Assembly (NCBI RefSeq): GCF_000828715.1
Contig: NZ_AP014583.1
Span: 2,974,001 to 3,038,000 of the forward strand
From: Winogradskyella sp. PG-2
GTDB lineage: Bacteria; Bacteroidota; Bacteroidia; Flavobacteriales; Flavobacteriaceae
DNA length: 64,000 bases
Direction: 5' to 3'
The notes under the pieces: model-generated
Told to the model about the DNA's origin: nothing
Seen by the model: only the letters and a program-made list of their open reading frames with translations
Databases searched by the model: none
Shown here: piece by piece, positions 35,878 to 46,004 of the stretch
How positions within the stretch are numbered: the first letter of the stretch is position 1
Layout of the letters: each line of letters begins with the position of its first letter
Program-made: the position numbers and the translations under genes

Positions 35878-36414
35878 ATGGACATCACATTTGATAATTA
35901 TAAAATTGATCTTTTAAGTACTTCGGAAGGTGAAGCTTTTTTTGATTTAATTGATACAAATAGGGCTAGATTAGAAGATTTTTTTGCAGGTACAGTATCA
36001 AAAACACGAACACTAAAAGACACTTTAGAGTATTGTGTAGAAATTGAAAATAGAATTAAAGTTAAAAGCTATTTTCCTTATATGATTACTGATGTTTATA
36101 CTGGTCAATTTGTAGGTCTAGTAGATGTAAAAAATATAGATTGGAATGTCCCTAAAGCTGAGCTCGGTTCATTTATAGATAGCAGATACGAAGGTGAAGG
36201 GATTGTGTCAAAAGCTACTAATTTAGTCGTAAATCATATAGTCAAAGAATACAAGTTTATAAAACTACTCTGCAGAGCTAATACCAGAAATAAAGGTAGT
36301 ATTGCTGTTATTCTAAAAAATGGCTTTGAACTCGAAGGAACTATTCGTAGAGATTATAAAACAACCAAAGGTGAAATCGTCGATTTAAATTATTATGGTA
36401 AAGTATTCGATTAA
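35878..36414 (+). CDS. GNAT-family N-acetyltransferase (RimJ/RimL-like)
   Basis: The 178-residue protein has the RimJ/RimL-type fold. The acetyl-CoA loop region is [20 protein letters not shown] near 100-120, and the C-terminal [20 protein letters not shown] is typical of the family. It could acetylate a protein N-terminus or a small amine. The stop codon overlaps that of the convergent carboxylase gene by 4 bases. Confidence 0.87.
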   Translation: MDITFDNYKIDLLSTSEGEAFFDLIDTNRARLEDFFAGTVSKTRTLKDTLEYCVEIENRIKVKSYFPYMITDVYTGQFVGLVDVKNIDWNVPKAELGSFIDSRYEGEGIVSKATNLVVNHIVKEYKFIKLLCRANTRNKGSIAVILKNGFELEGTIRRDYKTTKGEIVDLNYYGKVFD

Positions 36415-37952
36415 AGCGGTATATTACCATGCTTACGATTAGGTTTTACAACCTCCTTGTTTTCGAGCATACTAAACGCTTTTATAAGTTTGCGTCTTGT
36501 ATTTTGTGGTAGAATCACTTCATCTACAAATCCACGTTCTGCAGCACTATAAGGATTTGCGAAGAGCTCAGCATATTCAGCTTCTTTTTCTTTCCACTTA
36601 TCTTCCTTGTCTTCTGCCGAAGAAATTTCACGTTTAAATATGATTTCAGCTGCACCTTTGGCTCCCATTACTGCAATTTCTGCATTAGGCCATGCAAAAT
36701 TCATATCAGCACCAATGTGTTTAGAGTTCATAACGTCATAAGCACCACCATAAGCCTTTCTAGTAATTACTGTCACTCTTGGTACAGTTGCTTCAGAAAA
36801 TGCATATAATAGTTTCGCACCATTAGTGATAATGGCATTCCATTCTTGGTCAGTGCCTGGTAAAAAACCTGGTACATCTTCTAAGACTAATAAAGGAATA
36901 TTAAAACAATCGCAAAAACGCACAAAGCGTGCGGCCTTAGTAGAACTGTCAACATCTAATACTCCAGCTAAAAATATGGGTTGATTGGCAACGATACCAA
37001 CAGATTTCCCGCCTAAGCGAGCAAAACCAACTATGATATTTTCGGCAAAATCTTTATGGATTTCATAAAAAGAGTCTTTATCAATAATACCATCAATAAC
37101 CTGATGCATATCGTAAGGTTTATTTGCGTTTTCTGGTACGATGGTATCTAAAACATCTCTAATTTCTTCTTTTAATTCAAAGTGTGAATCCCTAGGTTTT
37201 TCTCTATTACTTTGTGGTAAATAACTTAATAGTGTTTTTACATCCTCTAAGCACTCTACATCATTAGCTGAGGTTTTGTGGGCTACACCAGACTTTGTAG
37301 AGTGAACACTTGCACCACCTAATTCTTCGCTGGTTACCTCTTCGTTAGTAACTGTTTTTACAACATTAGGTCCAGTAACAAACATATAGCTTGTGTCTTG
37401 TACCATTAAGGTAAAGTCTGTCATTGCAGGTGAATACACAGCTCCACCAGCACAAGGTCCCATTATTGCAGAAATCTGAGGAATCACTCCAGAAGCCTGT
37501 GCATTTCTGTAAAATATATCAGCATAACCACCTAAAGATCGAACACCTTCTTGAATACGTGCTCCACCAGAATCATTTAAGCCAATTATTGGTGCGCCAA
37601 CATTAACTGCCATATCCATAATCTTACAGATTTTTTCAGCATGCGTTTCTGATAAAGAGCCACCAAAAACGGTAAAATCTTGCGCAAATACATAAATTAA
37701 TCTACCGTTCACAGTTCCATAACCTGTCACAACACCATCACCATAAAATTGTTGGTCTCCCATCCCGAAATCTTTAGTTCTATGTGTTATCAAAGCACCA
37801 ATTTCTTCAAAAGAGCCTTCGTCAAGCAAATACATAACCCGTTCTCTAGCGGTTAGCTTTTTCTTTTGATGCTGTTTGTCTATTCTAGCTTGGCCTCCTC
37901 CTAATTTTGCTAAGGCCAATTTATCGTTTAGTGTTTTTATCTTAGAGTCCAT
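36411..37952 (-). CDS. Acyl-CoA (propionyl-CoA type) carboxylase beta subunit
   Basis: The 513-residue carboxyltransferase has both crotonase-like halves, including [20 protein letters not shown] near 120-140, [17 protein letters not shown] near 160-177, and [20 protein letters not shown] near 365. The closest family is PccB/MmdA. It transfers CO2 from biotin to an acyl-CoA in the cytoplasm. It is the last gene of a three-gene operon with AccC-like and BCCP-like genes, so the complete enzyme is encoded here. Propionyl-CoA as substrate is inferred from the family. Confidence 0.93.
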   Translation of the reverse strand: MDSKIKTLNDKLALAKLGGGQARIDKQHQKKKLTARERVMYLLDEGSFEEIGALITHRTKDFGMGDQQFYGDGVVTGYGTVNGRLIYVFAQDFTVFGGSLSETHAEKICKIMDMAVNVGAPIIGLNDSGGARIQEGVRSLGGYADIFYRNAQASGVIPQISAIMGPCAGGAVYSPAMTDFTLMVQDTSYMFVTGPNVVKTVTNEEVTSEELGGASVHSTKSGVAHKTSANDVECLEDVKTLLSYLPQSNREKPRDSHFELKEEIRDVLDTIVPENANKPYDMHQVIDGIIDKDSFYEIHKDFAENIIVGFARLGGKSVGIVANQPIFLAGVLDVDSSTKAARFVRFCDCFNIPLLVLEDVPGFLPGTDQEWNAIITNGAKLLYAFSEATVPRVTVITRKAYGGAYDVMNSKHIGADMNFAWPNAEIAVMGAKGAAEIIFKREISSAEDKEDKWKEKEAEYAELFANPYSAAERGFVDEVILPQNTRRKLIKAFSMLENKEVVKPNRKHGNIPL

Positions 37953-37958
37953 GGTATT

Positions 37959-39407
37959 TTAGTTTGGTAATCTTAATAAATTCTGATCTTCTAAATAACG
38001 TTTCAAAGCAATCTTCGCAGCCATCTCAGCTTCAATTTTATGCTGTTCTTCAAGTAGGCTAGGAGAGTAGTACTTTTTTACAAAGTGTGTATCAAAGTTT
38101 CCACTTCTAAAAGCCTCATGTTCACACACAAAACGTCCAAAAGCTAAAGTGGTTTGCACACCTTTTATATGGTAATTGTCAATTGCTTTTATCATTAATT
38201 CAATTGCTTCTTCTCGAGTATCACCATAAGTAATAAGCTTAGACAACATAGGATCGTAATAAATAGGAATATCCATACCTTCTTCAAATCCGTTATCTAT
38301 TCGGATATTATCTCCTTTAGGTAATTGATATATTTCAAGATTACCTACACTAGGTAAGAAATCATTCATCGGATCTTCAGCATAAACGCGAAGTTCTAAA
38401 GCATGACCATTAATTTTTAAATCCTCTTGTTTAAGATTTAATTGTTCACCTCTCGCAACTTTTATTTGAAGTTCAACTAAATCCACACCAGCTATCCACT
38501 CCGAAACAGGATGCTCTACTTGCAATCTTGTATTCATTTCTAGGAAATAGAAATTTAGATTTTCATCTAAAAGAAACTCAACAGTTCCTGCACCTATATA
38601 ATCACAAGAACGCGCCACGTTGATGGCAGATTGTCCCATTTTTTCTCTTAATTCTGGAGTTAAAACAGCAGAAGGAGCTTCTTCAACCACTTTTTGATGA
38701 CGTCGTTGTACTGAACATTCACGTTCAAAGAAATGCAAGTAATTACCATGCATATCTGCCATCACTTGTATTTCAATATGTCTTGGGGAGGCTACATACT
38801 TTTCAATAAATACAGAACCATCACCAAACGCATTAGTAGCTTCACTAATTGCTCTATCCATTTGCGATTCAAACTCATCCGCATTTTCAACAATTCGCAT
38901 CCCTTTTCCACCACCTCCTGCAGAGGCTTTTATGAGGATAGGAAAACCAATGTCATTAGCAATTTTTTTAGCTTTAGGAATATTCGTAATTGCTTCTTCT
39001 GTTCCAGGTACCATAGGGATATCATAAGCTTTAACTGTTTCTTTTGCAGCTAATTTGCTTCCCATGACTTTAATAGCTTTAGAGCGAGGTCCAATAAATA
39101 TGATATTATTAGCTTCACATAACTCAGCAAAGTCTGCATTCTCACTTAAGAATCCATAGCCTGGATGTATACCATCTACATGAAGTGATTTTGCAACTTC
39201 TATTATTTTATTTCCTTTTAAATAGGATTGATTAGATGGAGCTGGACCAATACAAACAGCTTCGTCTGCATATTTTACATGTAATGCATTTCTATCAACT
39301 TCAGAAAATACAGCTACTGTTTTAATTCCCATTTTCTTTGCTGTTCGCATAACACGAATAGCAATTTCACCTCTATTTGCGACTAATATTTTCTTCATAC
39401 TATTCAA
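37959..39407 (-). CDS. Biotin carboxylase subunit (AccC-like)
   Basis: The 482-residue ATP-grasp protein begins KKILVANRGEIAIRVMRTAK. It carries the Gly-rich loop ASAGGGGKGMRIV near 162-174, the catalytic FLEMNTRLQVEHPVSE near 290, and the biotin carboxylase C-terminal domain (ELRVYAEDP). It carboxylates biotin on the adjacent carrier using bicarbonate and ATP. Its start overlaps the carrier gene by 8 bases and its stop is 6 bases before the beta-subunit gene, so translation is likely coupled. Confidence 0.95.
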   Translation of the reverse strand: MNSMKKILVANRGEIAIRVMRTAKKMGIKTVAVFSEVDRNALHVKYADEAVCIGPAPSNQSYLKGNKIIEVAKSLHVDGIHPGYGFLSENADFAELCEANNIIFIGPRSKAIKVMGSKLAAKETVKAYDIPMVPGTEEAITNIPKAKKIANDIGFPILIKASAGGGGKGMRIVENADEFESQMDRAISEATNAFGDGSVFIEKYVASPRHIEIQVMADMHGNYLHFFERECSVQRRHQKVVEEAPSAVLTPELREKMGQSAINVARSCDYIGAGTVEFLLDENLNFYFLEMNTRLQVEHPVSEWIAGVDLVELQIKVARGEQLNLKQEDLKINGHALELRVYAEDPMNDFLPSVGNLEIYQLPKGDNIRIDNGFEEGMDIPIYYDPMLSKLITYGDTREEAIELMIKAIDNYHIKGVQTTLAFGRFVCEHEAFRSGNFDTHFVKKYYSPSLLEEQHKIEAEMAAKIALKRYLEDQNLLRLPN

Positions 39408-39876
39408 AAGTGATTAAAAGTGAATTTTTATCAACAGTCTCTCCTTGCTTTACACTTATAGATTTTATTATACCATCTCTTGGAGAATTGATTACATTTT
39501 CCATTTTCATAGCTTCAAGAATTAATAAAGCCTCATTTTCCTTTACGTCTTGGCCTTCAAGCACATTAATTTCTAATATTAAACCTGGCATTGGAGCTTT
39601 AATAGCATTGACTTGCTTTAATGCTCCAATTTCAAAACCTAAAGCTTCAATTTGTTGATCTAGTGCATCATTAATAACAACATTATAGACATTGTTATTT
39701 ACTTTAACCGCGTAAGATTTTTTATTGAAATCAGAATCTAATACAGAAGCATTTATTGTGTTGTTATCTCGTATAACGTGATAGCTATTATGAGAAGTTT
39801 CGATAGCATCGAATGTTTCTATAGTTTCTTTTGAGACATCGAAACTATGAGAATTGTTGACCTTTATTTTGTACAT
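39400..39876 (-). CDS. Biotin carboxyl carrier protein
   Basis: The 158-residue protein has a C-terminal biotinyl/lipoyl domain at about 80-158 with the biotinylation motif LEAMKMEN near 120. The N-terminal 75 residues are a beta-rich domain as in acyl-CoA carboxylase carriers. It shuttles carboxybiotin between the two following subunits. It is the first gene of the operon. Confidence 0.93.
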   Translation of the reverse strand: MYKIKVNNSHSFDVSKETIETFDAIETSHNSYHVIRDNNTINASVLDSDFNKKSYAVKVNNNVYNVVINDALDQQIEALGFEIGALKQVNAIKAPMPGLILEINVLEGQDVKENEALLILEAMKMENVINSPRDGIIKSISVKQGETVDKNSLLITFE

Positions 39877-39920
39877 AAACTCTAAGTTATTATCGAATTG
39901 CTAATTTAAGACTAAATCAT

Positions 39921-39928
39921 CAAACATA
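39921..39928 (-). promoter_or_regulatory. Candidate -7 box of the acyl-CoA carboxylase operon
   Basis: The minus strand reads TATGTTTG, a match to TAnnTTTG, about 45 bases upstream of the carrier-protein ATG. No clear -33 element is seen. Confidence 0.4.
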
Positions 39929-39950
39929 ATATGAAAATAACGAGCTTATT

Positions 39951-40637
39951 TTAAGAATCTTCTAAAGATTTAAAGTTAGAATCTTCTTGATGCTTTTTGA
40001 TGGCTTTACGAGATAAATATATAGCAATAGCTAATGATATAAAGGCTCCTATAGAAATGCCAGGAATGAATCTAATGAATAAGAAGAAATCATAAGCGCC
40101 ATGAAAAAGTACTGCTAAGAATAATCCAGCCATATTTAATTTAAATCTATTTTTTGAGAATTTAGCTTTTCCCATAAAATAACCCATTAATATTCCAAAT
40201 GTTGCATGTGCGGGAACTGCTGTAAATGCCCTGAGAATAGCTGTTCCATAACCACCTTCCATAACGTACATTATATTTTCTGTACAGGCAAAACCCATCG
40301 ATACCATAACTGCATAAATGATTCCATCGTATGGTTCATTAAAAGCTTTCTTGGGCTGGTTGAAATATTTAACAATTATGTATTTACTAAATTCTTCAGC
40401 AAGTGCTACGACTATAAAAGCTTGTATAAATTGTTGCCAGATATTGAATTCATTTGTAATAGGAATAAAGCGACCCGTAAATAAATAAAGTATCGTGACA
40501 ATGATAATGCTAACGATCGCTCCAAATAAAAAACTAGTTAATAAAAGACCAATAGGTTCTTTTTCATATTTATCTTGAAAATAGATATAAACAATAATTA
40601 CCATTATTGGAGCTATTGCCATGAGTAATAAATTCAT
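39951..40637 (-). CDS. PrsW-family intramembrane metalloprotease
   Basis: The 228-residue protein has about seven transmembrane helices. The conserved PrsW/CAAX-like residues are visible: EEFSKY near 82, CTENIMYV near 120, HATFGILMGY near 145, and HGAYDFF near 187. The family cleaves membrane proteins within the bilayer; Bacillus PrsW cuts an anti-sigma factor. No anti-sigma gene is adjacent. It overlaps the upstream NUDIX gene by 4 bases. Confidence 0.85.
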   Translation of the reverse strand: MNLLLMAIAPIMVIIVYIYFQDKYEKEPIGLLLTSFLFGAIVSIIIVTILYLFTGRFIPITNEFNIWQQFIQAFIVVALAEEFSKYIIVKYFNQPKKAFNEPYDGIIYAVMVSMGFACTENIMYVMEGGYGTAILRAFTAVPAHATFGILMGYFMGKAKFSKNRFKLNMAGLFLAVLFHGAYDFFLFIRFIPGISIGAFISLAIAIYLSRKAIKKHQEDSNFKSLEDS

Positions 40638-41185
40638 AAGTCTAGTTTTTCTTTTATTTGATCAATTACAAAGCTATAATACGATTTATTTGTGGGAATG
40701 AAATGATGATTAATTTCACTTTGGCTTAATAAGGCTTCAAATTCATTAATAGACACCAATTTTAGTGCCTCAACTTCATCTTCTTGTGGTTGAAGCTGAT
40801 TGACATTAACAGTCAATTCTGCAATATAAACTTGATGGAACTCATTATCCTGAATTTCACCATAATTAGTTTCATGAAGAAAAGTCCCAATTTTTTGAAG
40901 ATTTTGAGGTTTTAGAGCTAATCCAATCTCTTCTTTAGTTTCTCTCAAAGCTGCTTCTAAGAAAGATTCACCTGCATCTATATGACCTGCAGTAGAAACA
41001 TCCCAAAGTAAGGGATGGATTATTTTTTTATGAGAGCGTTGTTGCAGTAAAATTTCGCCATTAGTTGTGTAAAGCCATAAATGAATGGTATTGTGATACC
41101 AGCCATTTTTATGTGCATCAGACTTTAAAGCCGTTTTTTCAGTGGGATTACCCTCTTTAGTAATTATGTCAATTCTTTCATCCAA
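40634..41185 (-). CDS. NUDIX hydrolase (YfcD/IPP-isomerase-like)
   Basis: The 183-residue protein contains the NUDIX box GHIDAGESFLEAALRETKEE near 66-85. The WYHNTIHLWLYTTNGEILLQ segment before it is shared with the Idi/YfcD branch. It hydrolyses a nucleoside-diphosphate-linked substrate. True isopentenyl-diphosphate isomerase activity is not assured. It lies between the aminotransferase (10 bases upstream) and prsW (4-base overlap). Confidence 0.87.
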   Translation of the reverse strand: MDERIDIITKEGNPTEKTALKSDAHKNGWYHNTIHLWLYTTNGEILLQQRSHKKIIHPLLWDVSTAGHIDAGESFLEAALRETKEEIGLALKPQNLQKIGTFLHETNYGEIQDNEFHQVYIAELTVNVNQLQPQEDEVEALKLVSINEFEALLSQSEINHHFIPTNKSYYSFVIDQIKEKLDL

Positions 41186-41195
41186 ATTTTCAATT

Positions 41196-42341
41196 TTATA
41201 AATGAGATGCTAAGCAATTAATCAAAGGTTTAAAGTCTGCTTCCGTATTATATAAATGACAAGAAATTCTAATATAATTCCCTCTAAATGATACAAAGAT
41301 ATTTTTACTAAATAAGTCTTTTTTTAAAGCATCAAAGTCTATATTCTCTGGTAATTTAATACCAAATAGGTGATGAGTTCTATAGTTATCATCTTCTATT
41401 TTACAGCCTAGTGCTTTTAATTTGTTTACTGGTTTCTTAGTAATTTGTTTACAATAATCTTGAATAGCTTTCGGTGTCCAATTAATAACTTGTTTGAGTG
41501 CTTCAATTTGCATTTTTATATAAATAAAACTCCCACTTTCACCAACACAATATCTATTTGCTTTTGGCTTATATTCTGATCGATAATTTGTTAAGCCAGC
41601 AAAATTTTCACTATCAAAACGATTGGTCCAGTTTTCTTCAATTGGTTGACCTTTATCAAAATAAGACCCAAAATAGCCATAAGCACAGCCATAAGGTCCA
41701 AATAGCCATTTATAGCCAGCACAAATTAAAGCATCTGGCTGTATGTCTTTTATAGAAAAAGGAAAAGCTCCAATAGTCTGACTTCCATCTATAACTAATA
41801 AAGAGTTATATGATTTTGCTTTTGTGCTAATGGTTTTCAAATCAAATAAACTACCATTGGACCAATGAATATTTCCAATAGCAACTAATGCTGTTTTTTC
41901 ATTAATTGCCTTTAGAATGTCTTCATTCCATTGTTTTACAGTTTTAGGTGCTTTAACAACTATAATTTTCGCACTATATTTTTTAGCGAGCCTTTGCCAA
42001 GAATACATGTTACTTGGAAATTGTTCATCAATAACCAAAATTTCATTATTTTCATTTAACACTATATTATTAGCAACTGTAGCCATACCATAAGAAACTG
42101 ATGGTATAGTGGCTATACGATTATATTCATTTGCATCTATAAGTTTAGCAAACAGCTTTTTAAGTTCTATTACAGGATAAAAGTAATCCGAAGTTTTAAT
42201 GGTATAAGGCTGATTCTTTTGTTTTAGACCTTCTAAGCCTGCCTCATAAACTGCTTTAAATGATGGCGATTGACTCGCAATGTTTAGGTAGGTGATATCC
42301 TCAGGAATATCAAATAAATGTTTTTGATTCTCTAATACCAT
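41196..42341 (-). CDS. Class V aminotransferase-fold PLP enzyme
   Basis: The 381-residue protein has the fold-type I class V pattern. IDGSQTIGAFPFSI near 185 supplies the PLP Asp and Gln, and CAGYKWLFGPYGCAY near 205-220 supplies the Schiff-base Lys. It resembles the cysteine-desulfurase/isopenicillin-epimerase superfamily but lacks an obvious desulfurase Cys loop. The substrate is unknown. It is the first gene of a probable aminotransferase-NUDIX-prsW operon. Confidence 0.85.
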   Translation of the reverse strand: MVLENQKHLFDIPEDITYLNIASQSPSFKAVYEAGLEGLKQKNQPYTIKTSDYFYPVIELKKLFAKLIDANEYNRIATIPSVSYGMATVANNIVLNENNEILVIDEQFPSNMYSWQRLAKKYSAKIIVVKAPKTVKQWNEDILKAINEKTALVAIGNIHWSNGSLFDLKTISTKAKSYNSLLVIDGSQTIGAFPFSIKDIQPDALICAGYKWLFGPYGCAYGYFGSYFDKGQPIEENWTNRFDSENFAGLTNYRSEYKPKANRYCVGESGSFIYIKMQIEALKQVINWTPKAIQDYCKQITKKPVNKLKALGCKIEDDNYRTHHLFGIKLPENIDFDALKKDLFSKNIFVSFRGNYIRISCHLYNTEADFKPLINCLASHL

Positions 42342-42370
42342 AAGTGAATTCTATGTTTAGTGATATGTAA

Positions 42371-42390
42371 AAGCCTCTAAAAAGAGGCTT
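42371..42390 (-). terminator. Hairpin after the M42 peptidase gene
   Basis: AAGCCTCT (42371-42378) and AGAGGCTT (42383-42390) form a perfect 8-bp stem with a 4-base loop just downstream of the M42 stop (42395). The U-tract on the minus strand is short, so termination may be partial. Confidence 0.6.
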
Positions 42391-42394
42391 GAGT

Positions 42395-43483
42395 TTATTT
42401 AAAATATGAAAACGTTTCTCCGTCTTCAATTTTTAATAGTGTTTCGTATATCAATTTAATAACGTTTTCTACATCACTCTTATGTACCATTTCTACAGTG
42501 GTATGCATATAACGTAATGGTAAAGAGATAAGAGCAGATGCAACACCACCATTGCTGTAAGCAAAAGCATCAGTATCAGTACCAGTGGCACGAGATAATG
42601 CAGCGCGTTGAAATGGAATTTTCTTTTCTTCAGCAGTATCTGTAATTAAATCTCTAAGTTTTTGTTGCACTGCTGGAGCATAAGCTACAACAGGTCCATC
42701 TCCAATCTTTGCTAATCCTTGTTTTTTAGGGTCAATCATTGGAGTTGTAGTGTCATGAGTTACATCTGTAACAATGGCAACATTTGGTTTAATGGTTTCA
42801 GTTATCATTTCAGCACCTCTAAGACCAATTTCTTCTTGTACAGAATTAGTAATGTACAATCCAAAAGGTAGTTTCTTTTTGTTTTCGTGAAGTAGACGAG
42901 CAACTTCAGCAATCATAAAACCTCCCATTCTATTATCTAGAGCACGACAAACAAATTTATCTTTATTTAGAATATGAAATTCATCAGGATAGGTAATGAC
43001 ACAGCCAACATGAACTCCCATTTTTTCGACTTCTTTTTTATCTTTTGCACCTATATCTATGTAAATATTATCTGGTTTGGGTGGCTCTTCTTTAGCTCGA
43101 CTTCTTGTATGTATTGCTGGCCAACCAAAGACGCCTTTGACAATACCATTTTTGGTATGAATATTCACCACTTTACTTGGTGCAATTTGGTGGTCACTAC
43201 CACCATTTCTCACTACGTAAAGTAAACCTTTGTCTGAAATATAATTAACATACCATGAAATCTCATCGGCATGCCCCTCTATAACAACTTTGTATTTTGC
43301 TTTAGGATTAATTACAGCAACTGCAGTTCCGTAGGTATCTGTGATAAATTCATCTACATAAGGTTTTAAATAATCCATCCATATCTTTTGCCCTTCCCAT
43401 TCGTATCCTGTAGGTGATGCATTATTTAAGTATTTTTCTAAAAAATCCATTGACTTTTTAGTGAGTAATTGCTTTTTAGCCAT
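42395..43483 (-). CDS. M42-family metallopeptidase (glutamyl aminopeptidase type)
   Basis: The 362-residue cytoplasmic enzyme shows the M42/TET ligands: VVIEGHADEISWYV near 70, CRALDNRMGGFM near 175-186, NSVQEEIGLRGAE near 205-217, IVTDVTHDTTTP near 228-239, and MHTTVEMVHKSDV near 330. The di-zinc aminopeptidase assembles into tetrahedral dodecamers and degrades short peptides. The length is normal. Confidence 0.92.
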   Translation of the reverse strand: MAKKQLLTKKSMDFLEKYLNNASPTGYEWEGQKIWMDYLKPYVDEFITDTYGTAVAVINPKAKYKVVIEGHADEISWYVNYISDKGLLYVVRNGGSDHQIAPSKVVNIHTKNGIVKGVFGWPAIHTRSRAKEEPPKPDNIYIDIGAKDKKEVEKMGVHVGCVITYPDEFHILNKDKFVCRALDNRMGGFMIAEVARLLHENKKKLPFGLYITNSVQEEIGLRGAEMITETIKPNVAIVTDVTHDTTTPMIDPKKQGLAKIGDGPVVAYAPAVQQKLRDLITDTAEEKKIPFQRAALSRATGTDTDAFAYSNGGVASALISLPLRYMHTTVEMVHKSDVENVIKLIYETLLKIEDGETFSYFK

Positions 43484-43608
43484 TTGTGTAAATTTTTCTT
43501 TAAAAATAATAATATTAATAGGAATTTAAGGTTATTGGAAGTATTAATTACTAATTTTGAAACGGCTTAAACAACAATTTTGGAATGATTTTAGTATTAT
43601 AATAATTA

Positions 43609-44304
43609 ATGAAGTATATAATATACATAGCATTATTTTTTTCGACAGCTATTTTCGCACAAGAAGATCCTGTAAAACAAGATACTACACAAGTTCACTA
43701 CATGATTATTGAAGGGGATTCTATACCTATTACATCTGTAGAATTGAATGAAGTCTTGGTGTTGCCAAATTTAAAATTTGCAAATCGAGATGCCCGAATT
43801 AGATATATTATTCTCAGAAGAAAAACTTTAAAAGTCTATCCTTATGCAAAGCTAGCTGCTGAGCGGTTGGAGGAATTACAAAGACGAATAGGAACACTTA
43901 AAAAGAAACGTGAAAAAAAGAAGTATGCCAAGGTCATTCAGAAATATATTGAAGATGAGTTTTCAGCTGAATTAAAAAAATTAACAAAGACTGAAGGACA
44001 AATCTTAGTTAAACTTATTCATAGACAAACTGGTAAAACTACTTTTAACTTAATTAAAGAATTGCGGAGTGGTTGGCGTGCTTTTTGGTTTAATAGTACA
44101 GCTAGTTTATTTGATATTTCTTTGAAAAAAGAGTTTAGCCCAATAGATGAAGAAGAGGACTATTTAATTGAAGATATATTACAACGTGCTTTCCAGAATG
44201 AACAATTGGATCGTCAAAAACCAGCCTTTGAGATTGATTTTTATGCCTGCGTAAATAAATGGGGGAAATCTAAACCTAAGACATTATCTAAGTCTAAAAG
44301 TTAA
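43609..44304 (+). CDS. DUF4294 family secreted protein
   Basis: The 231-residue protein has a signal peptide (MKYIIYIALFFSTAIFAQ). The basic helical core is RYIILRRKTLKVYPYAKLAA and RIGTLKKKREKKKYAKV, followed by GQILVKLIHRQTGKTTFNLI. This is the DUF4294 pattern of Bacteroidota. The biochemical role is unknown. The stop is immediately followed by the ATG of the PAQR gene, so the two are translated from one message. Confidence 0.85.
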   Translation: MKYIIYIALFFSTAIFAQEDPVKQDTTQVHYMIIEGDSIPITSVELNEVLVLPNLKFANRDARIRYIILRRKTLKVYPYAKLAAERLEELQRRIGTLKKKREKKKYAKVIQKYIEDEFSAELKKLTKTEGQILVKLIHRQTGKTTFNLIKELRSGWRAFWFNSTASLFDISLKKEFSPIDEEEDYLIEDILQRAFQNEQLDRQKPAFEIDFYACVNKWGKSKPKTLSKSKS

Positions 44305-44931
44305 ATGCGAGTTCAAACCAAATTAGAGGAACAATTCAATTCATGGACTCATGGTGTTGGTGCTGCATTAGGAATTGCAGCTTTAGTGTTGCTCATTGTA
44401 TTTTCTGATAATGCTAAACCTTGGAGCTTATTTAGTGTTGTCGTTTATGGAATTTCAATTATTATATTATTTCTAGCATCTACATTTTACCATGCAGTAA
44501 AGGGAGAGAAGCGTAAGCATTACTTTAGAATAGTAGATCACATTAGTATCTATTTACTTATTGCTGGGACATATACTCCTGTATTATTAATTTTATTGAA
44601 TGATAGTTTAGGTTGGCCATTATTTTGCACTGTTTGGGGAATTGCTGCATTTGGTGTTGTTTTAAAATTATTTTTTACTGGTAAGTTCGAAATATTCTCA
44701 ACACTATTATATCTTGTGATGGGCTGGCTTATTGTTTTCGATTATACAAACACAGCCAACGCATTAGGAACTGATGGTGTATTTTGGCTATTTGCCGGTG
44801 GTTTGTTTTACACTGTTGGAATTGTATTCTATGTCATTGAAAAAATACCATATAATCATGTTATATGGCATCTGTTTGTTTTAGGTGGTGCTATTTGTCA
44901 CTTTTTTATGATTTTTAATTATGTGATTTAA
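44305..44931 (+). CDS. PAQR/hemolysin III family membrane protein
   Basis: The 208-residue protein has seven predicted transmembrane helices. It carries the PAQR signatures NSWTHGVGAALG near 14-25, ASTFYHAVKGEKRKHYFRIVDH near 55-77, and WHLFVLGGAICHFF near 190. The Ser, His and Asp residues form the family's zinc and hydrolase-like site. Bacterial members affect membrane lipid homeostasis; the hemolysin label is historical. Confidence 0.9.
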   Translation: MRVQTKLEEQFNSWTHGVGAALGIAALVLLIVFSDNAKPWSLFSVVVYGISIIILFLASTFYHAVKGEKRKHYFRIVDHISIYLLIAGTYTPVLLILLNDSLGWPLFCTVWGIAAFGVVLKLFFTGKFEIFSTLLYLVMGWLIVFDYTNTANALGTDGVFWLFAGGLFYTVGIVFYVIEKIPYNHVIWHLFVLGGAICHFFMIFNYVI

Positions 44932-44955
44932 GATTTCTAATTCCTAAAAATTTTA

Positions 44956-44998
44956 ATACTAATGTTCAATTAGGAACAAAGATTAGTATCATATTTTT
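44956..44998. terminator. Nested hairpin between convergent genes
   Basis: ATACTAAT (44956-44963) pairs perfectly with ATTAGTAT (44982-44989). An inner GTTC/GAAC stem lies inside the loop, and a T run follows at 44994-44998. It sits between the PAQR gene and a converging lipoprotein gene. Confidence 0.6.
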
Positions 44999-45061
44999 GG
45001 ATCTTTAAAAAGTTACTTAGTTTTTGTTAAAGAACAAATAAAGAAATTGAAGATTAGACTA

Positions 45062-45970
45062 TTATTGGTAATAGTATTTTATTCTGTCAATAGAAAGATA
45101 AGTTCCGGTCGTATAAACTTCTATTAAACGATTATCCTCATCAAATATGTAATTATAAATTCTGACATTATTGTTCCTTTCTGGTGTAGGGAATATACTA
45201 TGTACTTTATTTAGATACCTTTTTGTGTTTTCAATTGTACCATAAGTAGCTTGTGAGCCCAATAAAAATAAGTTTAACTTATTTCCATAAGTATTGTCTA
45301 TTAATGGTTCTCTATTATTTCCATATTCATTGAGAATCTCATACGTTTCGTTACAATTATAGTTATTACCTAGACAATTAATAGCAGTTATGTCATTTTG
45401 ATTATCATAAATATACATCCAATCATTGTTTGAGTTTATAGAGTCCAGATTTCCATAAGTAATGTAGGTTTTAAGATCTTCCCTAAAATCGTTGTTTAAA
45501 TGATCAATGGAATAATTTTTTATAGTATCAAGAATATATTCATAATGAATCGTTTTGTTAAATAAAGTACTAGATAAGTTTGAAGTACTAAACTTATTGC
45601 TTACAACATTTTGAATATCGTAATTATCATTATAATTATAATCTATTGTACGGTAATGGTTAGTTAAATTAATATCTGTATGGCTTTTTATTCTCGTGAG
45701 TAAGTTATCACCATTATGTTCATAGATATTAAAAACACTTATATAAGGATTATTATTACTAGATTTATAGTAGACATCTTTTCTAATAATCTTTTTACTA
45801 TCATAATATTCAATAATACTATCAGAAATAAAGCTGTTAGACAAGTTTGAATTATAGCTTTCAAGTGTTATTACTCTTTTTTTTATATCATTTGTAGCAG
45901 GTGAAGAATCATCATTATTACAACAATAAATAAGTAAAGACGAAATAAAAATAAAAATGATTTTTCTCAT
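45062..45970 (-). CDS. Lipoprotein of unknown function
   Basis: The 302-residue protein has a lipoprotein signal (MRKIIFIFISSLLIYCC). The body is rich in Asn, Tyr and Ser. Irregular YD-like beta stretches end in YIFDEDNRLIEVYTTG and IKYYYQ, which recalls the RHS/YD-like lipoproteins often seen in flavobacteria. No catalytic motif is recognised. It is unusually Asn-rich compared with its neighbours. Confidence 0.65.
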   Translation of the reverse strand: MRKIIFIFISSLLIYCCNNDDSSPATNDIKKRVITLESYNSNLSNSFISDSIIEYYDSKKIIRKDVYYKSSNNNPYISVFNIYEHNGDNLLTRIKSHTDINLTNHYRTIDYNYNDNYDIQNVVSNKFSTSNLSSTLFNKTIHYEYILDTIKNYSIDHLNNDFREDLKTYITYGNLDSINSNNDWMYIYDNQNDITAINCLGNNYNCNETYEILNEYGNNREPLIDNTYGNKLNLFLLGSQATYGTIENTKRYLNKVHSIFPTPERNNNVRIYNYIFDEDNRLIEVYTTGTYLSIDRIKYYYQ

Positions 45971-46004
45971 CGCAAAATTTTAATCAAATACTGAGGTATA
46001 TAAT

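Noticed and set aside
36411..41185. Acyl-CoA carboxylase, PrsW and NUDIX genes as a novel pathway cluster
   Set aside because: The carboxylase subunits form an ordinary complete operon, and the following genes form a separate unit with no shared logic that I can see.
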